In this document: positions 9,575 through 20,158 of the stretch, one piece after another | Numbering within the stretch: the stretch's first letter is position 1 | How the letters are laid out: each line of letters begins with the position of its first letter | Assembly (NCBI GenBank): GCA_902544085.1 | Contig: CACCAP010000005.1 | Location: 1 to 64,000 of the forward strand | Origin: an uncultured Bacteroidota bacterium | Lineage (GTDB): Bacteria; Bacteroidota; Bacteroidia; Flavobacteriales; Flavobacteriaceae | DNA: 64,000 nt | Direction of reading: 5' to 3' | Translations under genes and position numbers: made by a program | The notes under the pieces: model-generated | Told to the model about the DNA's origin: nothing | Seen by the model: the letters and a program-made list of their open reading frames with translations, nothing else | Databases searched by the model: none

Positions 9575-11479
9575 ATGAAGAAACAATTAACAATTTTACT
9601 TTTAGTTTTCTCAATTTTTTCCTTTTCACAAGACGATACAACCATAAATCTTGAACAGAACCTAATTGATAACCCAGTAGATACTATCAAGTCAAAATAT
9701 TTCAAATTTGATACTTCCAAACTTCAATTCTTTAATGAAGAGAATGATACAATAATATTAGATACAACATTGTCAATTAAAAATTATTATTCATTCAATT
9801 TCTTAAAGAAAGATGATTTTCATTTACTCAAAGCAAATAACGTTGGGAGGTTCTACAATAAATTGACATACGAGCTTCCCAATGACAATATTCCTAAGTT
9901 GGGTTATTCAGCTAACGATGTTATGTTAATTAACAGGGAGGATGTTATGTTTAGTAAGGTTGCCTATCCTTTGACAGAACTTTTTTTTAAGTCCGTATAT
10001 TCCCAAGGACAACTGACAGATGCCTATTTCACGAGTAATTTAAACCAAGACTTGAACTTTTCTATTGCCTTTAAAGCCCTAAGATCACTAGGTAACTATC
10101 AAAATAGTTTGTTTGGTTCTAAACAGTTTAGAACAACATTGAATTTTAATGGTGAAAAAATAAGTACAAGGTTTTTTTATTTGAGTCAAAGTTTTGAAAG
10201 GAATGAAAATGGTGGTCTGACTTCTTCGTCAATTGATAATTTTGAATCAGAGGATCCAATTTTTGATGAAAGATCCAAACTAAATGTAAAATTTGAAGAT
10301 GCAAAAAATAATTACCAACAGAGAATCTTTTATTTAAAAAATAACTTTTCACTTATCAATAAAAACAATAATTCTTTTGAGATCTATCATGTCTTTGATT
10401 TTGAAACAACTAACAATAGCTATAGTCAAGACAACGCATCGGTTTATTACGGGAATCTAATTTCTGGAAATAACAATCTCATTGATCATTACAAACTGAG
10501 GACATTGTCAAACCGTTTTGGTTTGACTAAGGATAATTTATTTTTTGACAGATTACATTTGCAATTGAATAATTATAATCTTAATTATTTTAAAGTCGAA
10601 ACTGGGATGGATAATAAAGTTTTTTCAGAAAACTTCAGCTCGTTTTCTGTAAAGGCATTCAAAAACCTTTATAATTTTGATTTATCCATTGATTTAGAGC
10701 AAAAAATAAACGGCGATCAGTTGGGGAATAATTTTATTGCCAAACTTAAAAGAGAATTTTCTAAAAATAATTGGTTTGCCATTTCTTTGTCACTAACACA
10801 AAAACATCCAGGATTTATTTATGAGAATTTTATGAGTGGATATGACAATATTAATTGGACGCAATCTTTAAAATTGGTTGAAAATAAATCAATCAATCTA
10901 AAAATATCAAACTCTATTTTCGGGAATATTAATGTTAATCACTCAATTATTGATAATTTTTTTTTCGTATCGATAGATCAAGATTCACAAGAAATAATGG
11001 CCCCCATATTAAATCAATATGAGGGAAAAATTAAATATTCTAGTTTAAAACTTGAGAAGTCATTTGATTTTGGTAAATGGACCCTCGATAATTCAATTAT
11101 TTATCAAATAATCAACCAAAATGAAGATATTTTAAACCTACCACAATTTATGTCGAGAAATACACTTTTTTTCAGTGAAAGAATTTTCAGAAACACTTTA
11201 GCAATTCAGACAGGATTAAATTTTAAAATCTTTTCAAAATATTATGCAAATGAATATAATCCCCTAATTTCAGATTTTCACATTCAGAGTCAGAAAAAAA
11301 TTGGTAGTTTCCCACTATTTGATTTTTTCTTTAATGCCAAGATTAGACAAACAAAAATTTTTATAATTGCTGAACATATAAATTCATCTTTTACGGGAAA
11401 TAATTTTTATTCAACACCCGAGAGTGTTTATAGAGATTTTGGTGTGAGATTTGGATTCAAGTGGAATTTATTTAACTAA
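9575..11479 (+). CDS. Putative outer-membrane porin (porin_10-like)
   Basis: A 634-residue predicted outer-membrane beta-barrel. It has a Sec signal (residues about 1-19, ending SFSQ). The rest is rich in alternating hydrophobic/polar strands with many Asn, Phe and Tyr residues, and it ends in an aromatic-rich final strand (FGVRFGFKWNLFN). This matches the Bacteroidota 'putative porin' family often found next to rnhB. The substrate is unknown. Its last 12 bases overlap the end of gltD on the opposite strand. Confidence 0.8.
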   Translation: MKKQLTILLLVFSIFSFSQDDTTINLEQNLIDNPVDTIKSKYFKFDTSKLQFFNEENDTIILDTTLSIKNYYSFNFLKKDDFHLLKANNVGRFYNKLTYELPNDNIPKLGYSANDVMLINREDVMFSKVAYPLTELFFKSVYSQGQLTDAYFTSNLNQDLNFSIAFKALRSLGNYQNSLFGSKQFRTTLNFNGEKISTRFFYLSQSFERNENGGLTSSSIDNFESEDPIFDERSKLNVKFEDAKNNYQQRIFYLKNNFSLINKNNNSFEIYHVFDFETTNNSYSQDNASVYYGNLISGNNNLIDHYKLRTLSNRFGLTKDNLFFDRLHLQLNNYNLNYFKVETGMDNKVFSENFSSFSVKAFKNLYNFDLSIDLEQKINGDQLGNNFIAKLKREFSKNNWFAISLSLTQKHPGFIYENFMSGYDNINWTQSLKLVENKSINLKISNSIFGNINVNHSIIDNFFFVSIDQDSQEIMAPILNQYEGKIKYSSLKLEKSFDFGKWTLDNSIIYQIINQNEDILNLPQFMSRNTLFFSERIFRNTLAIQTGLNFKIFSKYYANEYNPLISDFHIQSQKKIGSFPLFDFFFNAKIRQTKIFIIAEHINSSFTGNNFYSTPESVYRDFGVRFGFKWNLFN

Positions 11480-12931
11480 TGGTAAATCTCCATGAATTTT
11501 AGATGAAAGTTCCGTCGAGCCCATTAAGAATTTATCAATTTCATAGGCAGCCTCTCTACCTTCAGAAATAGCCCATACAATCAAAGATTGTCCTCTTCTC
11601 AAATCACCAGCAGCAAAAACTTTTTTATCAGAAGTTTGATATTTTTTTGTTAATGGTTTTGAAAAATTATCAGCCTTTAATTTGAGATTATTGATTATTT
11701 GATTATCAGGACCTGTAAATCCAAGAGCTAATAGTACTAGATCACAAGGCCATACTTTTTCTGAGCCCTCAATCTCAACTAATTTCGCCTTCTCATTTGG
11801 TTTTTTTATCCACTCAACTTCAATTGTTTTTAATGCCTTTACATTTCCGTTACCATCATTTATAAATTCTTTTGTTAAAATTGACCACTGTCTTTTACTT
11901 CCCTCTTCGTGAGATGAGCTAGTTTTGAGTGTAAATGGCCAGTATGGCCAAGGATTCTCATCAGTACGTTCTTTACTTGGTTTTGGTAAAATTTCAAAAT
12001 TTACAACTGATTTTGCACCCTGCCTGTTAGATGTGCCAATACAATCGGATCCTGTATCACCACCTCCAATCACAATAACATTTTTATTTTTGGCATTAAG
12101 TTCATCAACTTCTCTAAAATTTTCACTAATAACTTGGTTTTGCTTCTTTAAAAAATGCATCGCTTGAACAACTCCACTTAGTTCATGACCAGGTATTGGT
12201 AAACTCCTCATTACTGTTGCACCACCACATAATAAAACTACATCATTATCTTTTTTTAATTTTTTAATTGAAATATCAATTCCAACTTCAACGTTGGTTT
12301 TAAATTTAATTCCTTCAAGACTTAAAATTTCAACTCTTCTATCAATAATAGATTTTTCAAGTTTGAAATCGGGAATACCATATCTTAGTAGACCACCAAC
12401 TCTAGAATCCCTTTCATAAACAGTTACAAGATGACCTGCTCTGTTTAATTGTTGTGCAGCTGCGAGGCCTGCTGGACCTGAGCCAACAATAGCTATTTTT
12501 TTACCGGTTCTTTTCTTTGGTTTTATTGGCTGGATCCAACCCTCTTTAAATCCCCTCTCAATAATATACTTTTCTATTAGCTCAATCGATACAGGAGGAT
12601 TTATAAGCCCAAGTACACAGGCTGATTCACATGGTGCAGGACATAATCTCCCTGTAAATTCTGGGAAATTATTGGTCGAATGTAAAATTTTAAGAGCATC
12701 TTTCCAGTCTCTGTTGTAAACTGCATCATTAAAGTCTGGGATTAAATTGCCAAGTGGGCAACCACTGTGACAAAATGGTACTCCACAATCCATACATCTT
12801 CCTCCTTGTTTTACTAGTTCGTCATCTTTTGGTTTAATTGTGAATTCCTTGAAATTTTTTATTCTTTTTTCAACAGGAATATAATTCTCGTTAACCCTAT
12901 CAAACTCTACAAAACCTCTAAGTTTACCCAC
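11468..12931 (-). CDS. gltD: Glutamate synthase (NADPH) small subunit
   Basis: The electron-input subunit of glutamate synthase, passing electrons from NADPH to GltB. N-terminal iron-sulfur cysteines are seen in CMDCGVPFCHSGCPLGN and CPAPCESAC. The FAD-binding motif is VGSGPAGLAAAQQ (about residue 150) and the second nucleotide-binding motif is VIGGGDTGSDC. Length of 487 residues is normal. It starts 2 bp after gltB on the same strand, so the two are surely co-transcribed. The 3' end overlaps the porin gene by 12 bases. Confidence 0.97.
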   Translation of the reverse strand: MGKLRGFVEFDRVNENYIPVEKRIKNFKEFTIKPKDDELVKQGGRCMDCGVPFCHSGCPLGNLIPDFNDAVYNRDWKDALKILHSTNNFPEFTGRLCPAPCESACVLGLINPPVSIELIEKYIIERGFKEGWIQPIKPKKRTGKKIAIVGSGPAGLAAAQQLNRAGHLVTVYERDSRVGGLLRYGIPDFKLEKSIIDRRVEILSLEGIKFKTNVEVGIDISIKKLKKDNDVVLLCGGATVMRSLPIPGHELSGVVQAMHFLKKQNQVISENFREVDELNAKNKNVIVIGGGDTGSDCIGTSNRQGAKSVVNFEILPKPSKERTDENPWPYWPFTLKTSSSHEEGSKRQWSILTKEFINDGNGNVKALKTIEVEWIKKPNEKAKLVEIEGSEKVWPCDLVLLALGFTGPDNQIINNLKLKADNFSKPLTKKYQTSDKKVFAAGDLRRGQSLIVWAISEGREAAYEIDKFLMGSTELSSKIHGDLPLVK

Positions 12932-12933
12932 AG

Positions 12934-15900
12934 TTAGTTTATTATTTCATTTATTTTGGACTGAGCCATCTTTTCGAGAGCTGCTTTATACTCAGTTGGC
13001 ATTATTTTTACAAACATATTCCTCGACTTATTCCAGTTTAAAATTATTTTTTCAGCAATACTACTCTGTGTGTACGAGTAGTGTTTTTCTAGAAGATCCT
13101 TAATGATATCATAATCTTGTTTATCAAGTTTCTCAAATTCGATCATCTCCATATTAAAATTATCACTTCTAAACTCGTTATTTGATTTGAATATATATGC
13201 TATACCACCACTCATCCCTGCAGCAAAATTTCTACCTATTTTGCCTAAAATTAATGCTATACCACCCGTCATATATTCACATCCGTGATCACCAACTCCT
13301 TCAACAACCGCTGTAGCACCAGAATTTCTGACGCAAAATCTTTCTCCAGCTATACCATTGATGTAGGCTTCACCAGAGGTAGCCCCGTAGAGAGCTACAT
13401 TTCCTGTAATTATATTTTCATGAGATTTAAAGGTAGATTTTTTTGGTACTTTGACAATAAGAGTTGCACCTGAAAGTCCTTTTCCAAAATAGTCATTTGT
13501 ATTTCCCTCAATTTTCATTTCAAGTCCTTTGGTTGCAAATGCTCCAAAGCTCTGTCCGGCAGCACCCGTAAAGTTGAGTTTTAATGTCCCTTTTGGTAAT
13601 CCCTTTTCACCATATTTCTTAGAAATCTCATTACTTAAAATAGCACCGACAGTTCTATCAGTATTTTTAATTGTGTAATCCAGACTCATTTTGATTTTCT
13701 TCTCAATAGCGAGTCTAGAACTTTTTAAAATCTTAAAATCAATCACTGAAGAAAGGTTATGTTCTTGTTTTGACACATTTCTAACTGGAATATTTTCATC
13801 AACATCAGGCCTATACAATACTTTTGAAAGATCTAATCCTTTCGCCTTATAATATTCTACAGCATCAGTCATAACAAGTTTTTGGCTTTGACCCACCATC
13901 TCATCAATTGTTCTAAAACCTAAATTTGCCATAATTTCTCTTAATTCTTGTGCTACGAAATACATGAAATTTATGACATGCTCAGGTTTACCTTTGAAAT
14001 TTTTTCTTAATTCTGGATCTTGTGTTGCAATACCAACAGGACATGTATTTAGATGGCAAGCCCTCATCATTATACAGCCTGATGCAACAAGTGGAGCAGT
14101 TGAAAATCCAAATTCTTCAGCACCTAAAAGACATGCTATGGCTACATCTCTCCCAGTCTTCATTTGTCCATCACACTCTATAACAACCCTGCCTCTTAAA
14201 TCATTCAATACAAGAGTCTGCTGAGCTTCTGCAATTCCTAGTTCCCACGGTAATCCTGCATGCTTCAATGATGTGAGAGGTGAAGCTCCGGTACCACCAT
14301 CGTACCCCGAAATTAATATTACATCTGCTTTTGCTTTTGCAACACCAGCAGCAATTGTTCCTACACCAACTTCGGAAACCAATTTTACATTAATTCTTGC
14401 TTTTCTGTTTGCATTTTTGAGATCGTAAATAAGTTGTGCCAAATCTTCAATTGAATATATGTCGTGATGGGGTGGTGGTGAAATTAAACCTACGTATGGA
14501 GTGGAATTCCGAACCTTTGCAATTAAAGGATTGACCTTTGGTCCCGGAAGTTGTCCTCCCTCACCTGGTTTAGCACCTTGAGCCATTTTAATCTGAATTT
14601 CAGAAGCATTGGTTAAATAATTTGAGCTAACGCCAAACCTTCCGGATGCAACTTGTTTTATAGAACTGTTCTTTGAATCACCATTGTTTAATTTTTTAAA
14701 TCTATTTGAATCTTCACCTCCCTCACCTGAATTGCTTTTGCCACCAATTCTGTTCATTGCAACAGCTAAGTTCTCATGTGCTTCTTTACTAATTGAACCG
14801 TACGACATTGCTCCTGTTTTAAACCTTTTTACAATTTCTGTCCATGGCTCAACCTCTTCGATTGAAATTGGGTCAAACTCTTCAAATTTTAAAAGCCCTC
14901 TTATTGTCATGAATTGTTCACTTTGCTTATTTATTTTTTCAGCATAGGATTTGTAAGTTTCATATTTTTCTTCCCTAACTGCTTGTTGCAGTTTTGATAT
15001 TGTAAATGGATTCAGCATATGTGCTTCTCCATCTCTTCTCCACCTGTAATCACCACCCGTTTTCATACTTGATATATCTTTCTCGCTGTTTAATGCATAA
15101 TCCATTCTAGATGAAACTTCTTTTTCTAAAACATATAAGCCTGCACCTTCAATTCTAGACGGTGTGTTATTAAAGTACTTGTTCACAAATTTCTGTCTCA
15201 ATCCAAGTGCTTCAAAAATTTGCGCTCCTCTGTATGAGTGTAGTGTAGAAATCCCGATCTTGTTCATAATCTTTAAAATACCCTTTGCGATGGCTTTATT
15301 GAAATTATTTATTGATTTATCAAGTTTTTGCTCATTCAAAAATCCAAGCTTGTGGTGATATTCTATAATTTCATTGACCATGTAGGGATTAATTGCGCTT
15401 GCCCCATAACCAAAAAGCATCGAAAAATGATGAGGTTCTCTAGGTTCAGCAGATTCAATAACGATTCCAAATTTTGAACGTTTGTTCCTTTTTATTAGAC
15501 TGTGATGGACATATGAGCAAACTAATAAAATGGGAATAGGAGCATGTTTTTTTGATGTTTTCCTGTCACTAAGAATTATGATATTGTGATTTGTGTCAAC
15601 TTTTTTTTCAACCTTGTCTACTATATTATCAAGAGCTTTTTCAAGACCATTGTGACCTTTGCTAATTTCGTAGTTTGCATTAATTGAACAAGCTTTAAAG
15701 TCTTCATGTTCGATATATTTTATCTTTTCAAGATCATCGTTTGAAATAATTGGATTATTGATTTTCAGCTTTTTTGCATGATCAGGAATTAAATCGAAAA
15801 TATTATAATCACTGCCCAATGACAAACTTGTATCTGTAATGATTTCTTCCCTAATTCCATCAAGTGGGGGATTGGTAACTTGTGCAAAAAGTTGTTTAAA

Positions 15901-17436
15901 ATAATTGTAAATAAGTTGTGGTTTTTTTGATAAAACTGCAAGTGGTGTATCAGTTCCCATCGACCCAATGGCTTCTTTACCATTATTACACATTGGTAAA
16001 ATAATGGTTTTAAAATCCTCTTTGGTGTATCCAAAAACTTTTAATCTAGTTTCAAAGTTTAGCTTTTCTTTTGGTGATTTCTTCACTCTGTATGGTATTT
16101 TGCTAAGTGGTAAAATATTTGATTTTATCCATTTACTATACGGATACTTTTTTACAATAGAGTTTTTTATTTCATCGTCTTCAACAATTCTTCCTTCATT
16201 CATATTAACTAAAAACATCTTACCAGGCTCTAGTCTACCATGTATTTTAATATTTTCTGGCTCAATATCCACAACCCCAGTTTCAGATGACATAATAACA
16301 TACCCATCATGAGTCACTGAATATCGTGATGGTCTTAGTCCATTTCTGTCTAATAGTGCACCTATATAATCACCATCAGTGAACGGAATTGATGCAGGCC
16401 CGTCCCATGGCTCCATTAAACAACTATTGAATTGGTAGAATGCTTTTTTTGATGAAGACATGGTCTTATGTTTTTCCCATGCCTCAGGCACAAGTATCAT
16501 CATGACTTCCGGTAAACTCCTACCAGTCATTAGTAGAAGCTCTAATACCATATCCATGGAGGCTGAGTCAGATTTTCCAGGTAAAATTATTGGAAAAATT
16601 TTTTCTAAATCTTCTTTATCAATTAACTCAGAATCCATTAACTCTTGCCGGGAAATCATTCTGTTAATATTACCTTTTAAAGTATTAATTTCACCATTAT
16701 GACACATGTATCTAAAGGGTTGTGCAAGATCCCATGTTGGAAAGGTATTGGTTGAAAATCTTTGATGAACTAAAGCAAGTCTAGTCACTAACATTGGATT
16801 TTTTAAATCAATATAAAATCTTTCAATGTCCTCTGGGATTAATAATCCCTTATAGATAATTGTTTTGTTATGTAAACTTGAGAAATAGAAAAAACTTCTT
16901 TGGGATAATTTAGATTGATAAATTCTATTTTCAGATATTTTTCTTGAGATGTAGAGCCTTAGCAAGAAATCTTTTTCAGTTTGATTCGGATCATTTTTTC
17001 CAATAAAAACCTGTTTAATATTGGGTTGTGATTGTGACGCAATTGCACCAACAACTTTTGAATTAACTGGTACATCTCTCCAGCCAAGAATATTTAATCC
17101 CTGTCTTTTTATTTCTTCTTCAAAAATATCAACACAGTAGTTTAGTTGGTTTTTTTTGGGGGGAAGAAATACCATTCCAACTGCATACTCTTTAAATTCG
17201 GGAAGATTAAATTTGCACTCTTTTTTAAAAAAAATATCTGGAATTTCAATCAGTATACCAGCTCCATCTCCTGTTCTACCATCAGAGCTTACTGCACCTC
17301 TGTGTTCAAGACAAGTTAATATATTTAATGCTTTAGAGATTATATCATTAGTCTTTTTCCCCTCCAAACTACATATAAATCCAGCACCACAATTTTCATG
17401 TTCAAATAATGGATTATATAGACCTTGTTCTTTCAA
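12934..17436 (-). CDS. gltB: Glutamate synthase large subunit
   Basis: Makes two glutamates from glutamine and 2-oxoglutarate, the second step of ammonia assimilation. The class II amidotransferase domain begins after a short propeptide; the predicted nucleophile is Cys16 (HENCGAGFICS). Then come the central domain, the FMN-binding barrel with GRFGVSSNYL and GAKPGEGGQLPG, and the [3Fe-4S] cysteines near residue 1,120 (MMRACHLNTCPVGIATQ). The C-terminal part is a glycine-rich beta-helix. At 1,500 residues it is complete. About 177 bp separates it from divergent nhaD, which must hold both promoters; I did not find a convincing -7 box there. Confidence 0.97.
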   Translation of the reverse strand: MKEQGLYNPLFEHENCGAGFICSLEGKKTNDIISKALNILTCLEHRGAVSSDGRTGDGAGILIEIPDIFFKKECKFNLPEFKEYAVGMVFLPPKKNQLNYCVDIFEEEIKRQGLNILGWRDVPVNSKVVGAIASQSQPNIKQVFIGKNDPNQTEKDFLLRLYISRKISENRIYQSKLSQRSFFYFSSLHNKTIIYKGLLIPEDIERFYIDLKNPMLVTRLALVHQRFSTNTFPTWDLAQPFRYMCHNGEINTLKGNINRMISRQELMDSELIDKEDLEKIFPIILPGKSDSASMDMVLELLLMTGRSLPEVMMILVPEAWEKHKTMSSSKKAFYQFNSCLMEPWDGPASIPFTDGDYIGALLDRNGLRPSRYSVTHDGYVIMSSETGVVDIEPENIKIHGRLEPGKMFLVNMNEGRIVEDDEIKNSIVKKYPYSKWIKSNILPLSKIPYRVKKSPKEKLNFETRLKVFGYTKEDFKTIILPMCNNGKEAIGSMGTDTPLAVLSKKPQLIYNYFKQLFAQVTNPPLDGIREEIITDTSLSLGSDYNIFDLIPDHAKKLKINNPIISNDDLEKIKYIEHEDFKACSINANYEISKGHNGLEKALDNIVDKVEKKVDTNHNIIILSDRKTSKKHAPIPILLVCSYVHHSLIKRNKRSKFGIVIESAEPREPHHFSMLFGYGASAINPYMVNEIIEYHHKLGFLNEQKLDKSINNFNKAIAKGILKIMNKIGISTLHSYRGAQIFEALGLRQKFVNKYFNNTPSRIEGAGLYVLEKEVSSRMDYALNSEKDISSMKTGGDYRWRRDGEAHMLNPFTISKLQQAVREEKYETYKSYAEKINKQSEQFMTIRGLLKFEEFDPISIEEVEPWTEIVKRFKTGAMSYGSISKEAHENLAVAMNRIGGKSNSGEGGEDSNRFKKLNNGDSKNSSIKQVASGRFGVSSNYLTNASEIQIKMAQGAKPGEGGQLPGPKVNPLIAKVRNSTPYVGLISPPPHHDIYSIEDLAQLIYDLKNANRKARINVKLVSEVGVGTIAAGVAKAKADVILISGYDGGTGASPLTSLKHAGLPWELGIAEAQQTLVLNDLRGRVVIECDGQMKTGRDVAIACLLGAEEFGFSTAPLVASGCIMMRACHLNTCPVGIATQDPELRKNFKGKPEHVINFMYFVAQELREIMANLGFRTIDEMVGQSQKLVMTDAVEYYKAKGLDLSKVLYRPDVDENIPVRNVSKQEHNLSSVIDFKILKSSRLAIEKKIKMSLDYTIKNTDRTVGAILSNEISKKYGEKGLPKGTLKLNFTGAAGQSFGAFATKGLEMKIEGNTNDYFGKGLSGATLIVKVPKKSTFKSHENIITGNVALYGATSGEAYINGIAGERFCVRNSGATAVVEGVGDHGCEYMTGGIALILGKIGRNFAAGMSGGIAYIFKSNNEFRSDNFNMEMIEFEKLDKQDYDIIKDLLEKHYSYTQSSIAEKIILNWNKSRNMFVKIMPTEYKAALEKMAQSKINEIIN

Positions 17437-17613
17437 AACTCAAATTACTGGGAACCAACTAATTTATTTATTAATTAATTCAATAGAAATTAATATGAAT
17501 CAATAATCAATCCAATCTTCAATTAATATTAACTTTTCAAAATATGCCTACAAATTTTATTTTTTTTACATATTTTGGTTCGATTATTGAGAATTCTTAA
17601 ACAAATAAAATAA

Positions 17614-18939
17614 ATGGAAACAGCAATTATAGTAGTATTTATACTTGGTTATTTAGCAATTGCCTTTGAACACACTTTAAAGATAGACAAATTAGTTCCT
17701 GCTCTTGTAATGATGGCTCTCATATGGGCAATTATCTCATTTTTTGGAATGACTGTTTATGACATAGACCCTGCAACAAAAAGTTTGGTTCCCAATAAGC
17801 TTGAAAAGGTTATAAACTATTTTTTAGGTCACACAGCAGAGATCCTTATATTTTTAATTGGAGCAATGACCATCGTAGAAATTATAGATTTCTTTAATGG
17901 CTTTTCAACTATCAAAAGGCTTATAAAAACAAAAAGTAAAATCAAAATACTCTGGATTATATGTTTCCTCGCCTTCTTTTTGTCAGCGATAATTGATAAC
18001 CTTACAGCTACTATTGTACTAATAACGATTTTACAGAAACTACTGAATGATAGAAATTTAAAACTCTGGTATGCAGGAATGATCATTGTTGCTGCAAATG
18101 CAGGTGGTGCATGGTCTCCGATTGGAGACATCACAACGACAATGCTTTGGATTGGGAAAAAGGTTACCCCAATTGCTTTGTTAAAATATTTGATAATTCC
18201 GTCACTTGTATGTATGTTGATACCTACATATGTAGTGTCAAAATATAAAGTATTTCAAGGTGAGATAAATCCAATGGTCTCCACTGAATCTGAAAACAAA
18301 TTCGGCTCTAAAATTTTAATAATAGGGTTGTTGTCAATATTATTTGTCCCATTTTTTAAAGTTGCAACTGGTTTACCACCATATGTAGGTATGATGTTGT
18401 CCCTAGCTTTCGTTGCTACAATTGGAGAAATATATAATTACCTCTTACCAAAACCTGTAAATCATGTACACCATAGCCCTGTACATCACGCACTAACTAA
18501 AATTGAAATGCCTAGTATTCTTTTCTTCTTAGGAATACTTATGGCCGTTGGTGGTTTAGAAGCTTTGGGAATTGTCTTTGAAGTTGGTCAAACTATGGTT
18601 CTAACATTTGAAAATGTAGATTGGTTTTTATTCAAAGGTCTTGATATTGTAATTTTTGTATTAGGCTTTCTTTCTGCAGCCATTGATAATGTTCCACTCG
18701 TTGCAGCATCAATGGGAATGTTTGGTGAAGCAGCTGATGACCCCCTTTGGCATGGAATAGCATATGCTGCGGGTACTGGTGGAAGTATGATTATTATTGG
18801 GTCAGCCGCAGGTGTTGTTGCGATGGGAATGGAAAAAATTGATTTCATGTGGTATCTCAAGAAAATAGCTTTTTTAGCATTTATTGGTTATATAGCTGGT
18901 TTCTTAACCTTTATTTTTCTTAGAGATTTTGTCTTATAA
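17614..18939 (+). CDS. nhaD: Na+/H+ antiporter, NhaD type
   Basis: An integral membrane protein of 441 residues with about 12 hydrophobic segments. It belongs to the ion transporter superfamily and closely resembles NhaD sodium:proton antiporters. Typical features are the N-terminal IAFEHTLKIDKLVPAL, two related half-domains with conserved polar sites (SAIIDNLTATIV and SAAIDNVPLVAAS), and NAGGAWSPIGDITTTMLW. A His-rich loop (HVHHSPVHHA, about residue 287) lies between the halves. It likely exports Na+, fitting a marine habitat (inference). Its stop overlaps the folC start (TAATG), suggesting translational coupling. Confidence 0.93.
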   Translation: METAIIVVFILGYLAIAFEHTLKIDKLVPALVMMALIWAIISFFGMTVYDIDPATKSLVPNKLEKVINYFLGHTAEILIFLIGAMTIVEIIDFFNGFSTIKRLIKTKSKIKILWIICFLAFFLSAIIDNLTATIVLITILQKLLNDRNLKLWYAGMIIVAANAGGAWSPIGDITTTMLWIGKKVTPIALLKYLIIPSLVCMLIPTYVVSKYKVFQGEINPMVSTESENKFGSKILIIGLLSILFVPFFKVATGLPPYVGMMLSLAFVATIGEIYNYLLPKPVNHVHHSPVHHALTKIEMPSILFFLGILMAVGGLEALGIVFEVGQTMVLTFENVDWFLFKGLDIVIFVLGFLSAAIDNVPLVAASMGMFGEAADDPLWHGIAYAAGTGGSMIIIGSAAGVVAMGMEKIDFMWYLKKIAFLAFIGYIAGFLTFIFLRDFVL

Positions 18940-20132
18940 TGAATTATGAGGAGTCCATAGAATGGCTCAACACTGTTCCATTATCCTTTGACAGGGAAAA
19001 TAAAAATTACGAATTTAAGTTAGATGGAATAAAAGCCTTCCTCTCACACTTAAAGAATCCACAATCAAACTTAAAGATTATTCACGTTGGTGGAACAAAC
19101 GGAAAAGGTTCTACGTGTTCTGTTATTTCATCTGTATTACAAGAGTCAGGATATAAAATAGGCGCTTTTACATCTCCCCATATTAAAGATTTTCGTGAAA
19201 GAATTCGAATCGGAAAAGATTTTATTGATAGAGATTTTTTTATAGGATTTATCATGAATAACCGCTCTGAAATTGAAAGAATGGGTCTCACATATTTTGA
19301 AATTTCGTTTGCGATGGCAGTAGATTATTTTTCAAAAAATATGGTTGATTATGCAGTACTTGAGGTTGGTTTGGGTGGTAGGTTAGATGCAACAAATGTT
19401 GTAGAGCCAGTTGTGTCTGTAATAACAAATATTGGTTTTGATCACAAAGAATTTTTAGGTAATAGTTTAGAAGAAATTGCCATAGAAAAAGCAGGAATAA
19501 TTAAACACAACAAGCCAGTTGTCATTGGAGAAAAAAATGAAAAACTTAAAGATTTGTTCAAGATTGAAGCAGGTAAAAAATCCGCTCCAATTTACCTTTC
19601 AAAAATATCTGAAGAATACAAAAGTGATTTAAGTGGTCCTTTTGTTCAAAAGAATATTTCGCTTGCTCTGAAAACTATAGACATACTTAAGCTTGGGATT
19701 GCAAAGGAAGATATTCAAAAAGGAATCTTAAATATTAAGGAAAACACAAAGATTTACGGTAGGTGGCAGCTAATCAGTAAAAAACCAAAAATAATATTTG
19801 ATACAGGACATAATATTTCAGCGCTTTCCATTTCTTTATTAAATTTAGAAAAATCATCTAAAGTGGTTTTTGGAACATTAGAAAAAAAAGATCAGCATGA
19901 AATCTTTAAAATTTTTCCTACTAGTTTAAGATATTATTTTTGTCCTGTCCCATCTAAAAGAAGTATGTCACTAAAAAAAATTGAAAGTCAGGTTTCTATG
20001 AAGGGTTTAAATTATTCATTGCATGATAGTGTAAGTAATGCCTTAGATACTGCAATTAAAGATTCTGATGTAAATGATACTATACTAGTTACAGGCTCAA
20101 CCTTTCTGCTTTCAGAAGTTAATAAATTTTAA
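18939..20132 (+). CDS. folC: Folylpolyglutamate/dihydrofolate synthase
   Basis: A Mur-ligase-family enzyme that adds glutamate to folates. The ATP-binding loop is IIHVGGTNGKGSTCSVI (about residues 46-62), and FTSPHIKDFRERIRI and EVGLGGRLDATNVV follow in the usual order. The central-domain motif FDTGHNISAL replaces the common DGAHNP. Length of 397 residues is normal. It shares one base with nhaD (TAATG). Two envelope genes follow on the same strand, so the four may form one operon. Confidence 0.95.
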   Translation: MNYEESIEWLNTVPLSFDRENKNYEFKLDGIKAFLSHLKNPQSNLKIIHVGGTNGKGSTCSVISSVLQESGYKIGAFTSPHIKDFRERIRIGKDFIDRDFFIGFIMNNRSEIERMGLTYFEISFAMAVDYFSKNMVDYAVLEVGLGGRLDATNVVEPVVSVITNIGFDHKEFLGNSLEEIAIEKAGIIKHNKPVVIGEKNEKLKDLFKIEAGKKSAPIYLSKISEEYKSDLSGPFVQKNISLALKTIDILKLGIAKEDIQKGILNIKENTKIYGRWQLISKKPKIIFDTGHNISALSISLLNLEKSSKVVFGTLEKKDQHEIFKIFPTSLRYYFCPVPSKRSMSLKKIESQVSMKGLNYSLHDSVSNALDTAIKDSDVNDTILVTGSTFLLSEVNKF

Positions 20133-20158
20133 TATAAAAATATCAGTAACTTCACAAC

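Noticed and set aside
15789-17506. Several open frames of 60-116 codons inside and beside gltB
   Set aside because: They are shadows of a complete 1,500-residue glutamate synthase gene in another frame and have no start context or family pattern.
17437-17613. Possible riboswitch or attenuator in the gltB/nhaD divergent region
   Set aside because: No stable hairpin with a T-run, no amino-acid-rich leader frame and no clear -7 box was found in these 177 bases.
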